Shown here in pieces: positions 1 to 8,236 of a stretch of 64,000 nt of DNA. A model generated the notes under the pieces. The model was not told the DNA's origin and made no database searches. It worked only from the letters and a program-made list of their open reading frames with translations. Each line of letters begins with the position of its first letter. Within the stretch, counting starts at the first letter, position 1. Location of the stretch: positions 62,001 through 126,000 of the forward strand of contig JADYYG010000026.1 of NCBI GenBank assembly GCA_020853755.1, written 5' to 3'. The position numbers and the translations under genes were made by a program. The stretch is from Dehalococcoidia bacterium (GTDB taxonomy: Bacteria > Chloroflexota > Dehalococcoidia > Tepidiformales > Tepidiformaceae).

Positions 1-1
1 C

Positions 2-1297
2 CCGACCGGACCACTGCACGTCGGCAACGGCCGCGGCGCCGCCATCGGCGACGCGCTCGCCGCCGTCCTCGGCGCTGCCGGGTACGAGGTCAGCCGCGAG
101 TATTACGTCAACGATGCCGGCACGCAGGCCGACACGTTCACGGACACCCTGTATGCCCGCTACCAGCAACTCTTCGGAAGAAGCGTGGAAATCCCCAAGG
201 ATGGCTACCCCGGGGAGTACATGGTCGACCTTGCGAAGGCCCTCCGCGAGCGGGCGAGTGACGGCTACCTGCGACCCGAAGGCGAAGCCGCGCCGAAGGA
301 GCTTGGCCCGGCAGGCATCGAACTGATGCTGCAGTCAATCCGCGCGGCGCTGGACTCGTTCGGCGTCCACTACGACACCTGGTACAGCGAGCGTTCGCTC
401 TACGAGTCCGGCGGCGCATACGACACGGCGATGCGCATCCTCAGGGAGAAGGGCCTGCTGGCTGACCGCGAAGGCGCGCTCTGGTTCTCCTCGAGCGAAC
501 TGGGCGAGGACAAGGACAACGTGGTCGTCCGCAGCGACGGCCACCCGACCTACTACGCCAGCGACATCGCCTACCACTGGGATAAGTTCATTCGCCGTGG
601 CTACGACCTCGTGGTCGATGTCTGGGGCGCGGACCACCACGGCCACGTCTCGCGCCTGAAGACGGCCACCGGGGCAGTCGGCGCGGACCCCGAGGCGTTG
701 CACATCCTTCTCTATCAGCTGGTCTTCCTGAAGCGGAGCGGCGAGGCCGTCAAGCTCTCAAAGCGGGCTGGCGAACTGGTCACGCTCAGCGAACTCATCT
801 CCGACGTCGGCGCGGATGCCGCGAAGTTCTTCTTCCTGCTCCGTTCGCCGGGCGCCCAGATGGACTTCGATCTCGACCTGGCCGTCAAGCAGTCGGCAGA
901 GAATCCTGTGTTTTATGTGCAGTATGCCCATGCCCGGCTCTGCTCGATCCTCGAGCGCGCGCGCGAACAGGGCATCACGCCGGACGGCGGCGACGTTTCG
1001 CTCCTGACCCAACCCGCAGAGCTGGCCCTCGTCCGGGAGATGATGCGACTCACCGACGTCATCGAAGTGGTCGCATCCTCGCTCGAACCGCAGCAGTTGC
1101 CCCACTACGCCATGTCCCTTGCGAACGCGTTCCACGCATTCAATGACTCGTTCAAGCAGGCCAACGACCCCTCGCTCAAGGTCATCACGGAGGACACGGC
1201 GCTCTCCGCGGCGCGCCTGCGGCTTGTCCTGGCGGCCCGAATCGCGCTGGCCCGTGTACTCGGCCTCATGGGTATGTCCGCACCGGAACGGATGTAG
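2..1297 (+). CDS. argS: Arginyl-tRNA synthetase, 3' part (5' end outside window)
   Basis: Class I aminoacyl-tRNA synthetase that charges tRNA-Arg in the cytoplasm. The reading frame is already open at base 2 and runs 431 codons to TAG; the start is outside the window. The first residues carry the HIGH-type ATP-binding signature (PTGPLHVGNGRG), so only the N-terminal additional domain is missing. The KMSK-type loop appears as VKLSKRAGE around bases 748-774, followed by the DALR anticodon-binding domain that opens with the typical NPVFYVQYAHAR. Family proteins are about 550-600 residues, so roughly a quarter is absent. It ends directly against the convergent DUF429 gene with no spacer. Identification is firm. 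Confidence 0.95.
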   Translation, partial: PTGPLHVGNGRGAAIGDALAAVLGAAGYEVSREYYVNDAGTQADTFTDTLYARYQQLFGRSVEIPKDGYPGEYMVDLAKALRERASDGYLRPEGEAAPKELGPAGIELMLQSIRAALDSFGVHYDTWYSERSLYESGGAYDTAMRILREKGLLADREGALWFSSSELGEDKDNVVVRSDGHPTYYASDIAYHWDKFIRRGYDLVVDVWGADHHGHVSRLKTATGAVGADPEALHILLYQLVFLKRSGEAVKLSKRAGELVTLSELISDVGADAAKFFFLLRSPGAQMDFDLDLAVKQSAENPVFYVQYAHARLCSILERAREQGITPDGGDVSLLTQPAELALVREMMRLTDVIEVVASSLEPQQLPHYAMSLANAFHAFNDSFKQANDPSLKVITEDTALSAARLRLVLAARIALARVLGLMGMSAPERM

Positions 1298-2050
1298 TCA
1301 GCGCCGCAACGGGACGGCGATGCAACCATTCGCCGCGTCTCCGAAGAATGCGAAGCCCTCGGCCCCGAACTGACACGCATGGTGCGCAGCCAGCGCGCAA
1401 GCCACCGCATCGAGCCGGTCTTCGAGGTCCTTCGCCTCTTTCCCGGAGGTGACCGGTGGCGGCGCCGTAAGCGTTTCCTGTGGGTCGTCGAGCAGGCAGG
1501 GTAATTGTTCTGTCGCATGGTCCCGGAGCAGGCCCTGGTAGCGCGTCATCGGGACCAGCCGCTCAGCGAGCCGGCCGCGTTTGTAGTCGATTGCGCGTTC
1601 CGCGCCGAGAAGTGACACCGTGATTGCCCGAGGAAACACCTCAATCGCGTACCGGCCCGGATGTGGAAGCCCGTCGAGGTCCAGCGTCCAGCCTGCTTCG
1701 ATGAGCAGGCTGCCGAGGGCCGGCCCTTCGGCGATGTTGTGCCGGGCGAGGAAGTCCGGGCGCGCAGCGTATGCGTAGACGCCCTGCTTCCCGAAAGCCC
1801 GGGCAAGCGAGCGTTCAGCATCCCGGTTGGCCTCGGCCAGCAACGGTGCATCGATGGCAGCGGTAACGTCGTCGCCCAGCCTCGCGAGCAACTCGGCGAC
1901 GGCGGCAGCGCCCCCTTCGGGGATGCACTCGAGCCGCTCCAGCCGTGAGCGGCCGTCCTCCATGGTAACGATGCAGATGCCCGTTGGATTCCGCCCGCTC
2001 CACGAGAGGTCGATCCCGGCAAGGACCGTCACCACGCGCTCCCGCGGCAT
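1298..2050 (-). CDS. DUF429 family protein (predicted RNase H-fold nuclease)
   Basis: A 250-residue protein beginning MPRERVVTVLAGIDLSW. The N-terminal AGIDLSW strand with its Asp, the TAAIDAPLL segment near residue 70, the ..YAIEVFPRA.. segment and the C-terminal DRLDAVACALAA helix are typical of DUF429 proteins, which are predicted to have an RNase H-like fold with acidic catalytic residues. The biological substrate is unknown. I chose the ATG at 2050 because the frame is open far upstream but homology-like sequence begins only here; a GTG five codons later is possible. It is divergent from the inositol monophosphatase gene with a 39-bp gap and abuts argS. Confidence 0.8.
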   Translation of the reverse strand: MPRERVVTVLAGIDLSWSGRNPTGICIVTMEDGRSRLERLECIPEGGAAAVAELLARLGDDVTAAIDAPLLAEANRDAERSLARAFGKQGVYAYAARPDFLARHNIAEGPALGSLLIEAGWTLDLDGLPHPGRYAIEVFPRAITVSLLGAERAIDYKRGRLAERLVPMTRYQGLLRDHATEQLPCLLDDPQETLTAPPPVTSGKEAKDLEDRLDAVACALAAHHACQFGAEGFAFFGDAANGCIAVPLRR

Positions 2051-2076
2051 TGCTGGAGCGCCAGCCTTCCGGCCCG

Positions 2077-2082
2077 TAGCAT
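2077..2082 (+). promoter_or_regulatory. Putative -10 box of a leaderless promoter (TAGCAT, 7 nt before GTG)
   Basis: TAGCAT lies 7 nt before the GTG start of the next gene, so transcription would begin at or within a base or two of the start codon. No Shine-Dalgarno sequence precedes the GTG. The same geometry recurs before several other GTG-starting genes here. Confidence 0.45.
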
Positions 2083-2089
2083 CGCCGGG

Positions 2090-2893
2090 GTGAAGCTTCC
2101 CGATTCGATCCATGGCACGCCCGCCCGAACCATCGCCGAACGGTGCGCCGAAGCTGCCTGTGCGGTCATCCGCGAGGGATTTGGCAACGCCGCACTCGCC
2201 GGCGTCAAGGGGCGCGGCAACGTCGTCACCGAGACGGACCTCGCGACCGAACGGGCAACCATGGCGATCCTCCAGGGCGAGTTCCCTGGCCATGCCATCC
2301 TCAGCGAAGAATCGTCGGCGGAGACGCGCTCGAACGGCTGGATGTGGGTCATCGACCCGCTTGACGGCACCAAGAACTTCAGCCAGGCCATCCCGCATTT
2401 CGGCTACAACATCGCGCTCTGCTTCGAGGGCCGCCCCGTGCTCGGGCTGACCGCTCACCCGCTGCTCCACGACACCTATCTCGCTGTCGAAGGCGAAGGT
2501 TGCTTCCACAACGGCCGCCGGGTCACCGTCTCGAACGTGTCCGGCCTTGCCGGCGCCGTTGTAGCGCTGGACATGGGCTACGACGCCGAGCGCGGCGCGC
2601 GCCAACTCGAACTTGGACGCCACCTCTGGCCGGGAATGCAAAGCCTGCGTATCGCGGGCTCCGCCGCACTGGGCTTCGCCTACGTAGCGGCGGCGCGTTG
2701 GGATATCTACGTCCACTCCGACCTGCAACCCTGGGACATCGCGCCGGGCCTCCTCCTCGTGCGCGAAGCCGGCGGCGACGTCATCGACCGAACCGGCAAG
2801 CCGGCAACCCTCTTCTCGCGTGAAGCGGTTGCAGCGTCCCGCGACATCCTGGATGACTTCCTCAACCGGTCCGCAGGACTGCCCTGGGAATAG
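2090..2893 (+). CDS. Inositol monophosphatase family protein
   Basis: A 267-residue Mg2+-dependent, Li+-sensitive-type phosphatase. It has the hallmark metal-binding motif DPLDGTKNF near residue 90, the upstream SEES acidic site near residue 72 and the C-terminal QPWDIAPG motif near residue 220. Family members hydrolyse inositol-1-phosphate, histidinol phosphate, fructose bisphosphate or 3'-phosphoadenosine phosphates; the sequence alone does not separate these. The start is GTG at 2090 with no ribosome-binding site but a -10-like box just upstream, consistent with leaderless translation. Length fits the family. Confidence 0.9.
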   Translation: MKLPDSIHGTPARTIAERCAEAACAVIREGFGNAALAGVKGRGNVVTETDLATERATMAILQGEFPGHAILSEESSAETRSNGWMWVIDPLDGTKNFSQAIPHFGYNIALCFEGRPVLGLTAHPLLHDTYLAVEGEGCFHNGRRVTVSNVSGLAGAVVALDMGYDAERGARQLELGRHLWPGMQSLRIAGSAALGFAYVAAARWDIYVHSDLQPWDIAPGLLLVREAGGDVIDRTGKPATLFSREAVAASRDILDDFLNRSAGLPWE

Positions 2894-2950
2894 CCAGTTC
2901 CACCGGCCGTCGTGCTACCCTGCGACCGCCAGTCACCAGGGAGGGCGGCC

Positions 2951-4624
2951 ATGACAGTCATCTACGACATCGCAAGCGACTATGTGGATCAAGTCGCAGC
3001 ACTGGACCCGATCAGCGCCACCGGCATGGGCGTCCCCGGTCACGACGCCGAAGTGACCGACTTCTCGCCCGATGCCGCCGCGGCCCAGTCTGCGTTGCGC
3101 CGCGAAACCCTAGCGAGGCTCGCCGCGGCGCCTGTGACAGGGGACCGCGACCGCATCGCCCGCGAGGCCATGGAAGACGTCCTGAGCCTCCGCGAAGAGT
3201 TGCTGGAGGCGGGCGACCAGTACCGGCTCAGCGGCTTCCGCAACGCAGCGACGGTCATGCGCATGGCGTTCGACCTCATGCCACGCGCCACCGAAGCGGA
3301 CTGGGCGAACATCAGCGCCCGCCTCGCGCTCGTTCCCCAGGGCGTCGCCAGTTACCGGGTGATGCTCGAAGAAGGCCTGCGCAAGGGCGCGGAAACCGCC
3401 CGCCGCCAGGTGGCCCAGGCCATCAAGCAGACGGAGACCTACGGCGGCGCCGGAGGGGTGGCATCGTACTTCGACACCCTTGTAGCCAGCTTCGATTCCG
3501 AAGCCATCCCGTCGCCGGCACTCAAAGGCGAGCTGGAAGCAGGCGCCGCCACGGCCGCGGCCGCCTATCGCGAATTCGCCACCTACCTCTCCGAGAAGTT
3601 CATGGACCGCGCCGTCGAACGCGACGGCGTCGGGCGCGACCTCTACCAGCTCTCTTCACGGGTCTACAACGGGGTCGAGTTGGACCTGGAAGAGACGTAC
3701 CGCTGGGGCTGGGAGGAGCTCCACCGCATCGAAGCCGAGATGCGAGCGACTTGCGCGAAGATCCTGCCCGGCGCGTCCATCGAGGAGACGAAGTCGTTCC
3801 TCGAATCGGACCCGAACCGCGCCATCGACGGTGTCGACGAGTTTCGCCAGTGGATGCAGGACCTGCAGGACCGCACCATCTCCGAACTCGCGGACGTGCA
3901 CTTCGAGATCCCGGAACCACTGCGCCGCATCGAAGCGATGATTGCGCCGCCCGGCGGTTCCCTCGCGATGTACTACACCGGCCCCAGCGAGGACTTCTCC
4001 CGGCCCGGCCGGACCTGGTACCCCACCGGGGGCAAGACCCGCTTCCCGCTCTGGGGCGAGGTCTCCATCGCCTACCACGAAGGCGTCCCGGGGCATCACT
4101 TCGAACGGGCGACAGCGAAGTACCTGTCGGCCGAACTCTCCCGCTTCCAGCGGCTCATGGGCGGCACCTCCGGCTACGTCGAAGGCTGGGCGCTCTACGC
4201 GGAGCGGCTGATGGGCGAACTGGGGTACCTCGAAGTCCCCGACTACTACCTCGGCATGCTCCGCGCCCAGGCGATGCGCGCCGTCCGTGTGATCGTCGAC
4301 ATCGGCATGCACCTCGAACTGCCTATCCCGGCCGGCGAGACCTACCATCCCGGCGAGACGTGGAACGCGGACCTCGGGCAGCAATTTTGCCTCGAACGCT
4401 CGCAGTTCCCGCCGGACTTCATGCAGAGCGAGGTCATTCGCTACCTCGGCACTCCGGGCCAGGCGATTAGCTACAAGGTCGGCGAACGCTGCTGGCTCGA
4501 AGCTCGCGCGGCCTCGAAGGAACGCCAGGGAGACGCCTTCAGCCTGAAGGAGTGGCACACAGCGGCGCTCAACCTCGGCCCCATGGGGCTCGCCCAGATG
4601 CAACGGGAGCTCGCCCGCCTGTAG
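2951..4624 (+). CDS. DUF885 family protein (putative zinc metallopeptidase-like)
   Basis: A 557-residue DUF885 protein. The diagnostic HEGVPGHH motif lies at residues 376-383, matching the HExxxGHH metal/catalytic signature of the family, which is related to gluzincin-like peptidases and often secreted as a lipoprotein. No signal peptide is visible here (MTVIYDIASDYVDQVAALDP), so this copy looks cytoplasmic. The start at 2951 is preceded by GGGAGGG 8-14 nt upstream; an earlier in-frame ATG at 2912 lacks support. A -10-like TACCCT lies at 2914-2919. Function and substrate are unproven for the family; annotation as peptidase is by motif. Confidence 0.82.
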   Translation: MTVIYDIASDYVDQVAALDPISATGMGVPGHDAEVTDFSPDAAAAQSALRRETLARLAAAPVTGDRDRIAREAMEDVLSLREELLEAGDQYRLSGFRNAATVMRMAFDLMPRATEADWANISARLALVPQGVASYRVMLEEGLRKGAETARRQVAQAIKQTETYGGAGGVASYFDTLVASFDSEAIPSPALKGELEAGAATAAAAYREFATYLSEKFMDRAVERDGVGRDLYQLSSRVYNGVELDLEETYRWGWEELHRIEAEMRATCAKILPGASIEETKSFLESDPNRAIDGVDEFRQWMQDLQDRTISELADVHFEIPEPLRRIEAMIAPPGGSLAMYYTGPSEDFSRPGRTWYPTGGKTRFPLWGEVSIAYHEGVPGHHFERATAKYLSAELSRFQRLMGGTSGYVEGWALYAERLMGELGYLEVPDYYLGMLRAQAMRAVRVIVDIGMHLELPIPAGETYHPGETWNADLGQQFCLERSQFPPDFMQSEVIRYLGTPGQAISYKVGERCWLEARAASKERQGDAFSLKEWHTAALNLGPMGLAQMQRELARL

Positions 4625-4627
4625 GCT
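4622..4627 (+). promoter_or_regulatory. Putative -10 box (TAGGCT, 6 nt before GTG)
   Basis: TAGGCT overlaps the stop codon of the DUF885 gene and is followed by 6 nt and the GTG of the small membrane protein gene. It is one example of the recurrent TAnnnT-N6-8-GTG arrangement. Confidence 0.35.
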
Positions 4628-4633
4628 TTTCCT

Positions 4634-4852
4634 GTGCTCATCGTCCTGCCTTCGGTCGTCTCCGGAATCGGTGTGTTGCTCGTCTTGCTCGGCATCACCG
4701 TCGACAACGACGTGGTCCGCAAACTCTCGCTGTCGGCCGGGGTCATCCTGCTCTGGCTGGACTTCTTCATCACGATGGCCATCTTTCGCCGGACGGTTCG
4801 CTCGATTGATTCGCGGCTCAAGCACATCGAAGAGCGCCTGCCGCGCGACTGA
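4634..4852 (+). CDS. Small two-helix membrane protein
   Basis: A 72-residue hypothetical protein with two hydrophobic segments (about residues 2-21 and 30-50) and a charged C-terminal tail rich in Arg, Lys and Glu (RRTVRSIDSRLKHIEERLPRD) that could form a short cytoplasmic amphipathic helix. It starts with GTG, 9 nt after the upstream stop, without a ribosome-binding site. No family is recognised. Coding is supported by the good hydropathy pattern and the tight fit between neighbours. Confidence 0.6.
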   Translation: MLIVLPSVVSGIGVLLVLLGITVDNDVVRKLSLSAGVILLWLDFFITMAIFRRTVRSIDSRLKHIEERLPRD

Positions 4853-4876
4853 CCTTCGTGCCGGGCTTCGACGCGG

Positions 4877-4882
4877 TACACT
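4877..4882 (+). promoter_or_regulatory. Putative -10 box (TACACT, 6 nt before the cinA GTG)
   Basis: TACACT is followed by 6 nt and the GTG start of cinA, which has no Shine-Dalgarno sequence. This would yield a leaderless mRNA. Confidence 0.45.
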
Positions 4883-4888
4883 CCGCCG

Positions 4889-6127
4889 GTGAAAGCTGAA
4901 ATCATCGCCATCGGCACCGAGATCCTGCTCGGCGAAATCATCGACACCAACAGCGCGTACATCGCTCAGCGCCTCCCGGAACTCGGCATCGACCTGTTCT
5001 ACAAGTCCGTCGTGGGCGACAACATGGGGCGCATCGTCGAGACGTTCGAGCGGGCGTGGGGCCGGTCCGACGTTATCTTCTGCACCGGGGGACTCGGCCC
5101 GACCGACGATGACATGACGCGCGAGGGTATCGCCCGCGTCCTCGGTGAAGAGCCACACGTCGACCCGGCACTGGAAACGCGGCTGCGGGCGTGGTTCGAC
5201 GGACGCGGCTACCCCATGCCCGAGTCGAACATCAAGCAGGCCTGGCTCATCCCCAGCGCTCGGGCCATCGACAACCCGCGCGGGACGGCGCCCGGCTGGT
5301 GGGTGGAACGGGACGGCCGGATCATCATCTGCATGCCGGGCGTGCCGCCCGAGATGGAACGGATGTGGCTGAAAGAGGTCCGGCCGGAACTCGAGAAGCG
5401 ATCCACCAGTGAAGTCCTGGTCACGCGCACCATCAAGACCGTCGGTATCGGCGAGGGCACGGTCGATGAGATGGCGCGGCCGCTCTACGGCACACCCGGG
5501 ATCGGTATCGGCACCTATGCCCGGGCCGACGGCGTGCACCTCCGCATCGGCGCGAAGGCTGCGACCCGCGAAGAAGCGTGGGCGAAGATTCGGCCAGTCG
5601 AGGAGGAGATGGAGCGCATCTTCGGCAGCGCCATCTGGGGCCGGGACGAGGACACCCTCGAGGGTTACATCGCGGACCAGATGCATGCGCGCAAAACCAC
5701 GCTCGCTGTCATGGAGAGCTGCACCGGCGGGCTGCTGGCCAACACGTTGACCGACGTTCCCGGCGCGAGCGGGTACTTCGTTGGCGGGTATGTCACCTAC
5801 GCGACGCAGCAGAAGATCGACCTTGGCGTGCCCGGCGATGTCATCACGGAGTACGGCGTGGTGAGCCCCGAAACGGCGCGCGCGATGGCCGAAGCTGCCC
5901 GGCGAACCTCCGGCGCCGACTTCGGCGTCGGGATTACGGGTGTCGCCGGCCCCGACCCGGAAGACGGCATCCCGCCGGGGACGGTGCACGTTGCTGTCGC
6001 GACGCCGGAGGGCGGGACGCACTCGCTCAGCATGACCATGAACCAGGGACGGCAAGCGGTGAAGCGCCGGGCGGTGACCACCGCGCTCCTGCTGCTTCGC
6101 CGCGCTCTCCTCGGCGAGGCGCGCTGA
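4889..6127 (+). CDS. cinA: CinA family protein (ADP-ribose pyrophosphatase / NMN deamidase)
   Basis: A 412-residue CinA. The N-terminal MoaB/MogA-like molybdopterin-binding fold domain (COG1058 part) starts MKAEIIAIGTEILLGEIIDTN and carries the GGLGPTDDDMT motif near residue 70. The C-terminal CinA domain (nicotinamide-nucleotide amidohydrolase, PncC type) covers about residues 255-405 with AVMESCTGGLLA, YATQQK and GITGVAGPDP. The two domains together recycle NAD by-products in characterised homologues. Full length and in the usual two-domain form. It starts with GTG, apparently leaderless. It is not next to recA as in many genomes. Confidence 0.94.
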   Translation: MKAEIIAIGTEILLGEIIDTNSAYIAQRLPELGIDLFYKSVVGDNMGRIVETFERAWGRSDVIFCTGGLGPTDDDMTREGIARVLGEEPHVDPALETRLRAWFDGRGYPMPESNIKQAWLIPSARAIDNPRGTAPGWWVERDGRIIICMPGVPPEMERMWLKEVRPELEKRSTSEVLVTRTIKTVGIGEGTVDEMARPLYGTPGIGIGTYARADGVHLRIGAKAATREEAWAKIRPVEEEMERIFGSAIWGRDEDTLEGYIADQMHARKTTLAVMESCTGGLLANTLTDVPGASGYFVGGYVTYATQQKIDLGVPGDVITEYGVVSPETARAMAEAARRTSGADFGVGITGVAGPDPEDGIPPGTVHVAVATPEGGTHSLSMTMNQGRQAVKRRAVTTALLLLRRALLGEAR

Positions 6128-6187
6128 GGCAGCTTCGGCCACTCGCCGGCGGGTTCCTGTGCGGTAAACGGCCTGCTTGCGGCCGTC

Positions 6188-6196
6188 TGCTACGAT
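6188..6196 (+). promoter_or_regulatory. Putative extended -10 promoter (TGC-TACGAT)
   Basis: An extended -10 (TGn directly before TACGAT) follows a small inverted repeat (ACGGCC at 6168-6173 and GGCCGT at 6181-6186). Transcription would start near 6204 and give a leader of about 38 nt with an AGGAGA ribosome-binding site before the TTG start of the zinc-ribbon gene. Confidence 0.4.
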
Positions 6197-6241
6197 GGAG
6201 GCAGAGAACCCGCACGGTGCGGAAACAGGAGAACCTACCCC

Positions 6242-6595
6242 TTGGCTTTTGCCGATAAGCAAATCGCTTGCCGCGACTGTGGCACGAACTTCGTGTTCAC
6301 CGCAGGCGAGCAAGAGTTCTACGCGAACAAAGGCTTGATGAACGAGCCCACGCGCTGCCAGTCCTGCCGGTCGGCGCGGCGCACGAGCCAGAGCACACTC
6401 GAACAGAACGACGGTTATGTCCGCTACGGGAACTTCGCCAGCTTCGGCGGCAAGACCCCGCGCCAGATGCACCCGGCGTCCTGCGCAGACTGCGGCCAGA
6501 TGACCGAAGTCCCGTTCGTCCCTCGCGGCGAGCGCCCGGTCTACTGCAGCAACTGCTACAGCAAGATCAAGCCGCGCGAGGAAATCCCCCAGTAG
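6242..6595 (+). CDS. Zinc-ribbon protein with two CxxC pairs
   Basis: A 117-residue protein. The N-terminal part (residues 1-50) has the treble-clef style zinc ribbon CRDCGTNFVFTAGEQEFY ... CQSCR, and the C-terminal part has a second ribbon CADCG...VYCSNCY. The first matches the zinc-ribbon family found in many bacteria as a small stand-alone protein; the second resembles the CxxC-x(n)-CxxC ribbon of small uncharacterised proteins. A nucleic-acid or protein binding role is likely but unproven. It starts with TTG at 6242 after CAGGAGAACCTACCCC, so the ribosome-binding site supports this start. Confidence 0.8.
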   Translation: MAFADKQIACRDCGTNFVFTAGEQEFYANKGLMNEPTRCQSCRSARRTSQSTLEQNDGYVRYGNFASFGGKTPRQMHPASCADCGQMTEVPFVPRGERPVYCSNCYSKIKPREEIPQ

Positions 6596-6614
6596 CACCG
6601 GGGGGCGATGTGCG

Positions 6615-6929
6615 GTGACCAGCACCCGGCGCCGCCAACTCTCGCGCATCTACCAGCGCACGTTCGAATCTGACGAAGACGCCCGGGCCGCCGTGAATGA
6701 CGACCCGGGCGTTCTCGCGCATGCCCTCTTCCTCGAAGCGGTCAACAGCGACGATGTGACGAGCATCGAGACGGCCCGGAGCTACCTCGCGAGCCGGCTC
6801 GCGGAACTCGAACCGGTCGTCGCCCCAGCTGCGGACGGGGTCACGGAGCTGTTCGAAGGCCATCTCGACGCCTGGCGCGACGACCACCGCCATTCCCGCT
6901 TGCCGAAACCGCCCGTATCATCCGGTTAA
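6615..6929 (+). CDS. Hypothetical protein
   Basis: A 104-residue protein of unknown family, predicted mostly helical with acidic character (SDEDARAAVNDDPG near residue 19) and a basic N-terminus (MTSTRRRQLSRIYQR). It starts at GTG 6615, 19 nt after the zinc-ribbon gene, and ends 15 nt before the next gene, so it sits in the same short run of small genes. No catalytic motif is visible. Real coding status is likely but not certain. Confidence 0.55.
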   Translation: MTSTRRRQLSRIYQRTFESDEDARAAVNDDPGVLAHALFLEAVNSDDVTSIETARSYLASRLAELEPVVAPAADGVTELFEGHLDAWRDDHRHSRLPKPPVSSG

Positions 6930-6944
6930 GACCGGGGGTCGCCG

Positions 6945-7403
6945 ATGCGCTTCATCGTCACAGTCTTCTCCGCACTCATCCTTGGCTTCCTGCTCTGGAT
7001 GGGCCTTGCCGGCATCCTTTCGTACTGGGGAGTACATGCCGTGCCCACGGGCGCCGTGCCCGATTCGTGGAGGCACCCAGACAGCTGGTCCGAGTGGCGC
7101 GACATCGTCATCGTCTTCACGGCGGTGTTCTGGTTCATCGGCGGCATCCTCCTCTGCGCGCTCATGATCGCGGCCCTGGTCCTCGTCTTCCTGGCGCGCA
7201 AGGTGCTCAAGGAGAACGCCGCGCCAGCCCTCGATTCGCTCAAACTCTCCATCGATAACGTCCGCGGCACGGCTGAGTTCGCTGGCGAAACGGTGGCATC
7301 GCCCATCATCCGCGTGTACTCGGTGTTCAAGGGTGTTCGCACCGGAATCTCCGCCGTGACGAACCTGCCTGACCGTGTGAAGCGGCGGAAGCACAAGAAA
7401 TGA
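6945..7403 (+). CDS. Membrane protein with two transmembrane helices
   Basis: A 152-residue protein with hydrophobic helices at about residues 3-27 and 52-82, a Trp-rich extracytoplasmic loop between them (SWRHPDSWSEWRD) and an amphipathic C-terminal half ending in a strongly basic tail (RVKRRKHKK). A -10-like TATCAT lies at 6916-6921 and a G-rich ribosome-binding site precedes the ATG. It overlaps the next gene by ATGA, implying translational coupling. The pair looks like a small membrane-associated module; the function is unknown. Confidence 0.7.
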   Translation: MRFIVTVFSALILGFLLWMGLAGILSYWGVHAVPTGAVPDSWRHPDSWSEWRDIVIVFTAVFWFIGGILLCALMIAALVLVFLARKVLKENAAPALDSLKLSIDNVRGTAEFAGETVASPIIRVYSVFKGVRTGISAVTNLPDRVKRRKHKK

Positions 7404-7624
7404 CCACGCCAGATCCCGAACCCCTCGCCCCGCAAGAACCGTCGCCCGAGCTGCTGGAAGCTGAGCCAGAAGAGAACTCTCTCGTCGGCTGGGCGAAGGC
7501 CATCGTCTACGGTATCGGCGACACGGCGAAGGACATGCTCGCCGAGGGTCGCCGCGGCGCCCGTGAGGCCATGGAGCAGGGCTGGGACCGTTTCGACGCG
7601 AAGACGAAGCACCGCCGCAAGTAG
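7400..7624 (+). CDS. Small acidic/basic protein coupled to the membrane protein
   Basis: A 74-residue protein that starts in the ATGA overlap with the upstream membrane-protein gene. The N-terminal 25 residues are Pro/Glu rich (PEPLAPQEPSPELLEAEPEE). The rest predicts an amphipathic helix (GWAKAIVYGIGDTAKDMLAEG) with a basic tail (KTKHRRK). No known family is recognised. Overlap, spacing and codon pattern support translation. Confidence 0.6.
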   Translation: MTTPDPEPLAPQEPSPELLEAEPEENSLVGWAKAIVYGIGDTAKDMLAEGRRGAREAMEQGWDRFDAKTKHRRK

Positions 7625-7627
7625 GGC

Positions 7628-7657
7628 AGGCCGCCTGTTATTCGCTAGCGGCGGCCT
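7628..7657 (+). terminator. Possible intrinsic terminator (short T run)
   Basis: AGGCCGCC at 7628-7635 pairs with GGCGGCCT at 7650-7657 around a 14-nt loop, just after the stop at 7624 and followed by only two further T residues. The GC-rich stem would end the upstream operon before the tRNA gene, but the weak T tract keeps confidence moderate. Confidence 0.4.
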
Positions 7658-7681
7658 TTGCTAGCATGGATTTTCGTCCGG

Positions 7682-7769
<88 letters not shown>

Positions 7770-7784
7770 CCCCATGGCATCCGA

Positions 7785-7973
7785 ATGACCAGCCTCTTCC
7801 CAGCCCGCACATGGCTCCTCATGCTCAGCCTCGACGCGCTGGGGTTCGTCCTGCTCCTTCTCGGGATTATGTCGGGCGCGACGCTGCTCATCGTCGCCGG
7901 TGTCGCCCTGTTCGCATCGACCTCGGTGCTCATCACACTCATAGTGCTGCGCAACCGCAGCGGCACGGGTTAG
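7785..7973 (+). CDS. Small two-helix membrane protein
   Basis: A 62-residue hypothetical protein beginning MTSLFPARTWLLML with two strongly hydrophobic segments (about residues 9-28 and 31-53) and a short basic tail (RNRSGTG). It starts 15 nt after the tRNA-Ser gene, so it may be transcribed from the tRNA promoter. It overlaps the convergent gene by 4 bp at the stop codons. No family recognised. Confidence 0.5.
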   Translation: MTSLFPARTWLLMLSLDALGFVLLLLGIMSGATLLIVAGVALFASTSVLITLIVLRNRSGTG

Positions 7974-8188
7974 CCATCCTCTTCCGACTGCTCCCAGCGG
8001 TTCAGCAGGTCATCGAGGTAGCGGCGCTGGTCAGGGCTGAACGGGGCGTCTGCGAGTAACCGCCGCAACTCGGGCACATTGCCGGCGTTCATTGCCTCGC
8101 CGAGCGCCGCCCGATGGGGCGTGTTCTCGAGCCGCTGGCTCTCCAGCCACTCGCGGATGGTCACCACGAACCACGGGCGGTCGGGCAT
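7970..8188 (-). CDS. Small hypothetical protein
   Basis: A 72-residue protein starting MPDRPWFVVTIREWLE with a helical C-terminal part rich in Leu, Arg and acidic residues (RRLLADAPFSPDQRRYLDDLL). A perfect AGGAGG lies 6 nt before the ATG at 8188, which decides against the in-frame GTG seven codons upstream. It is the last gene of a leftward run with the NIPSNAP, metallo-hydrolase and LLM genes. Function unknown. Confidence 0.6.
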   Translation of the reverse strand: MPDRPWFVVTIREWLESQRLENTPHRAALGEAMNAGNVPELRRLLADAPFSPDQRRYLDDLLNRWEQSEEDG

Positions 8189-8236
8189 CGCATGCCTCCT
8201 CTTCGCCACCGGACCGGCGAGCGCCGGCCCGGCGCC

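Noticed and set aside
3656-6649. A 997-codon open frame on the minus strand
   Set aside because: It lies antisense to the DUF885, cinA and zinc-ribbon genes, has no family motif, and shows the Arg/Asp/Val-rich composition of a GC-rich shadow frame.
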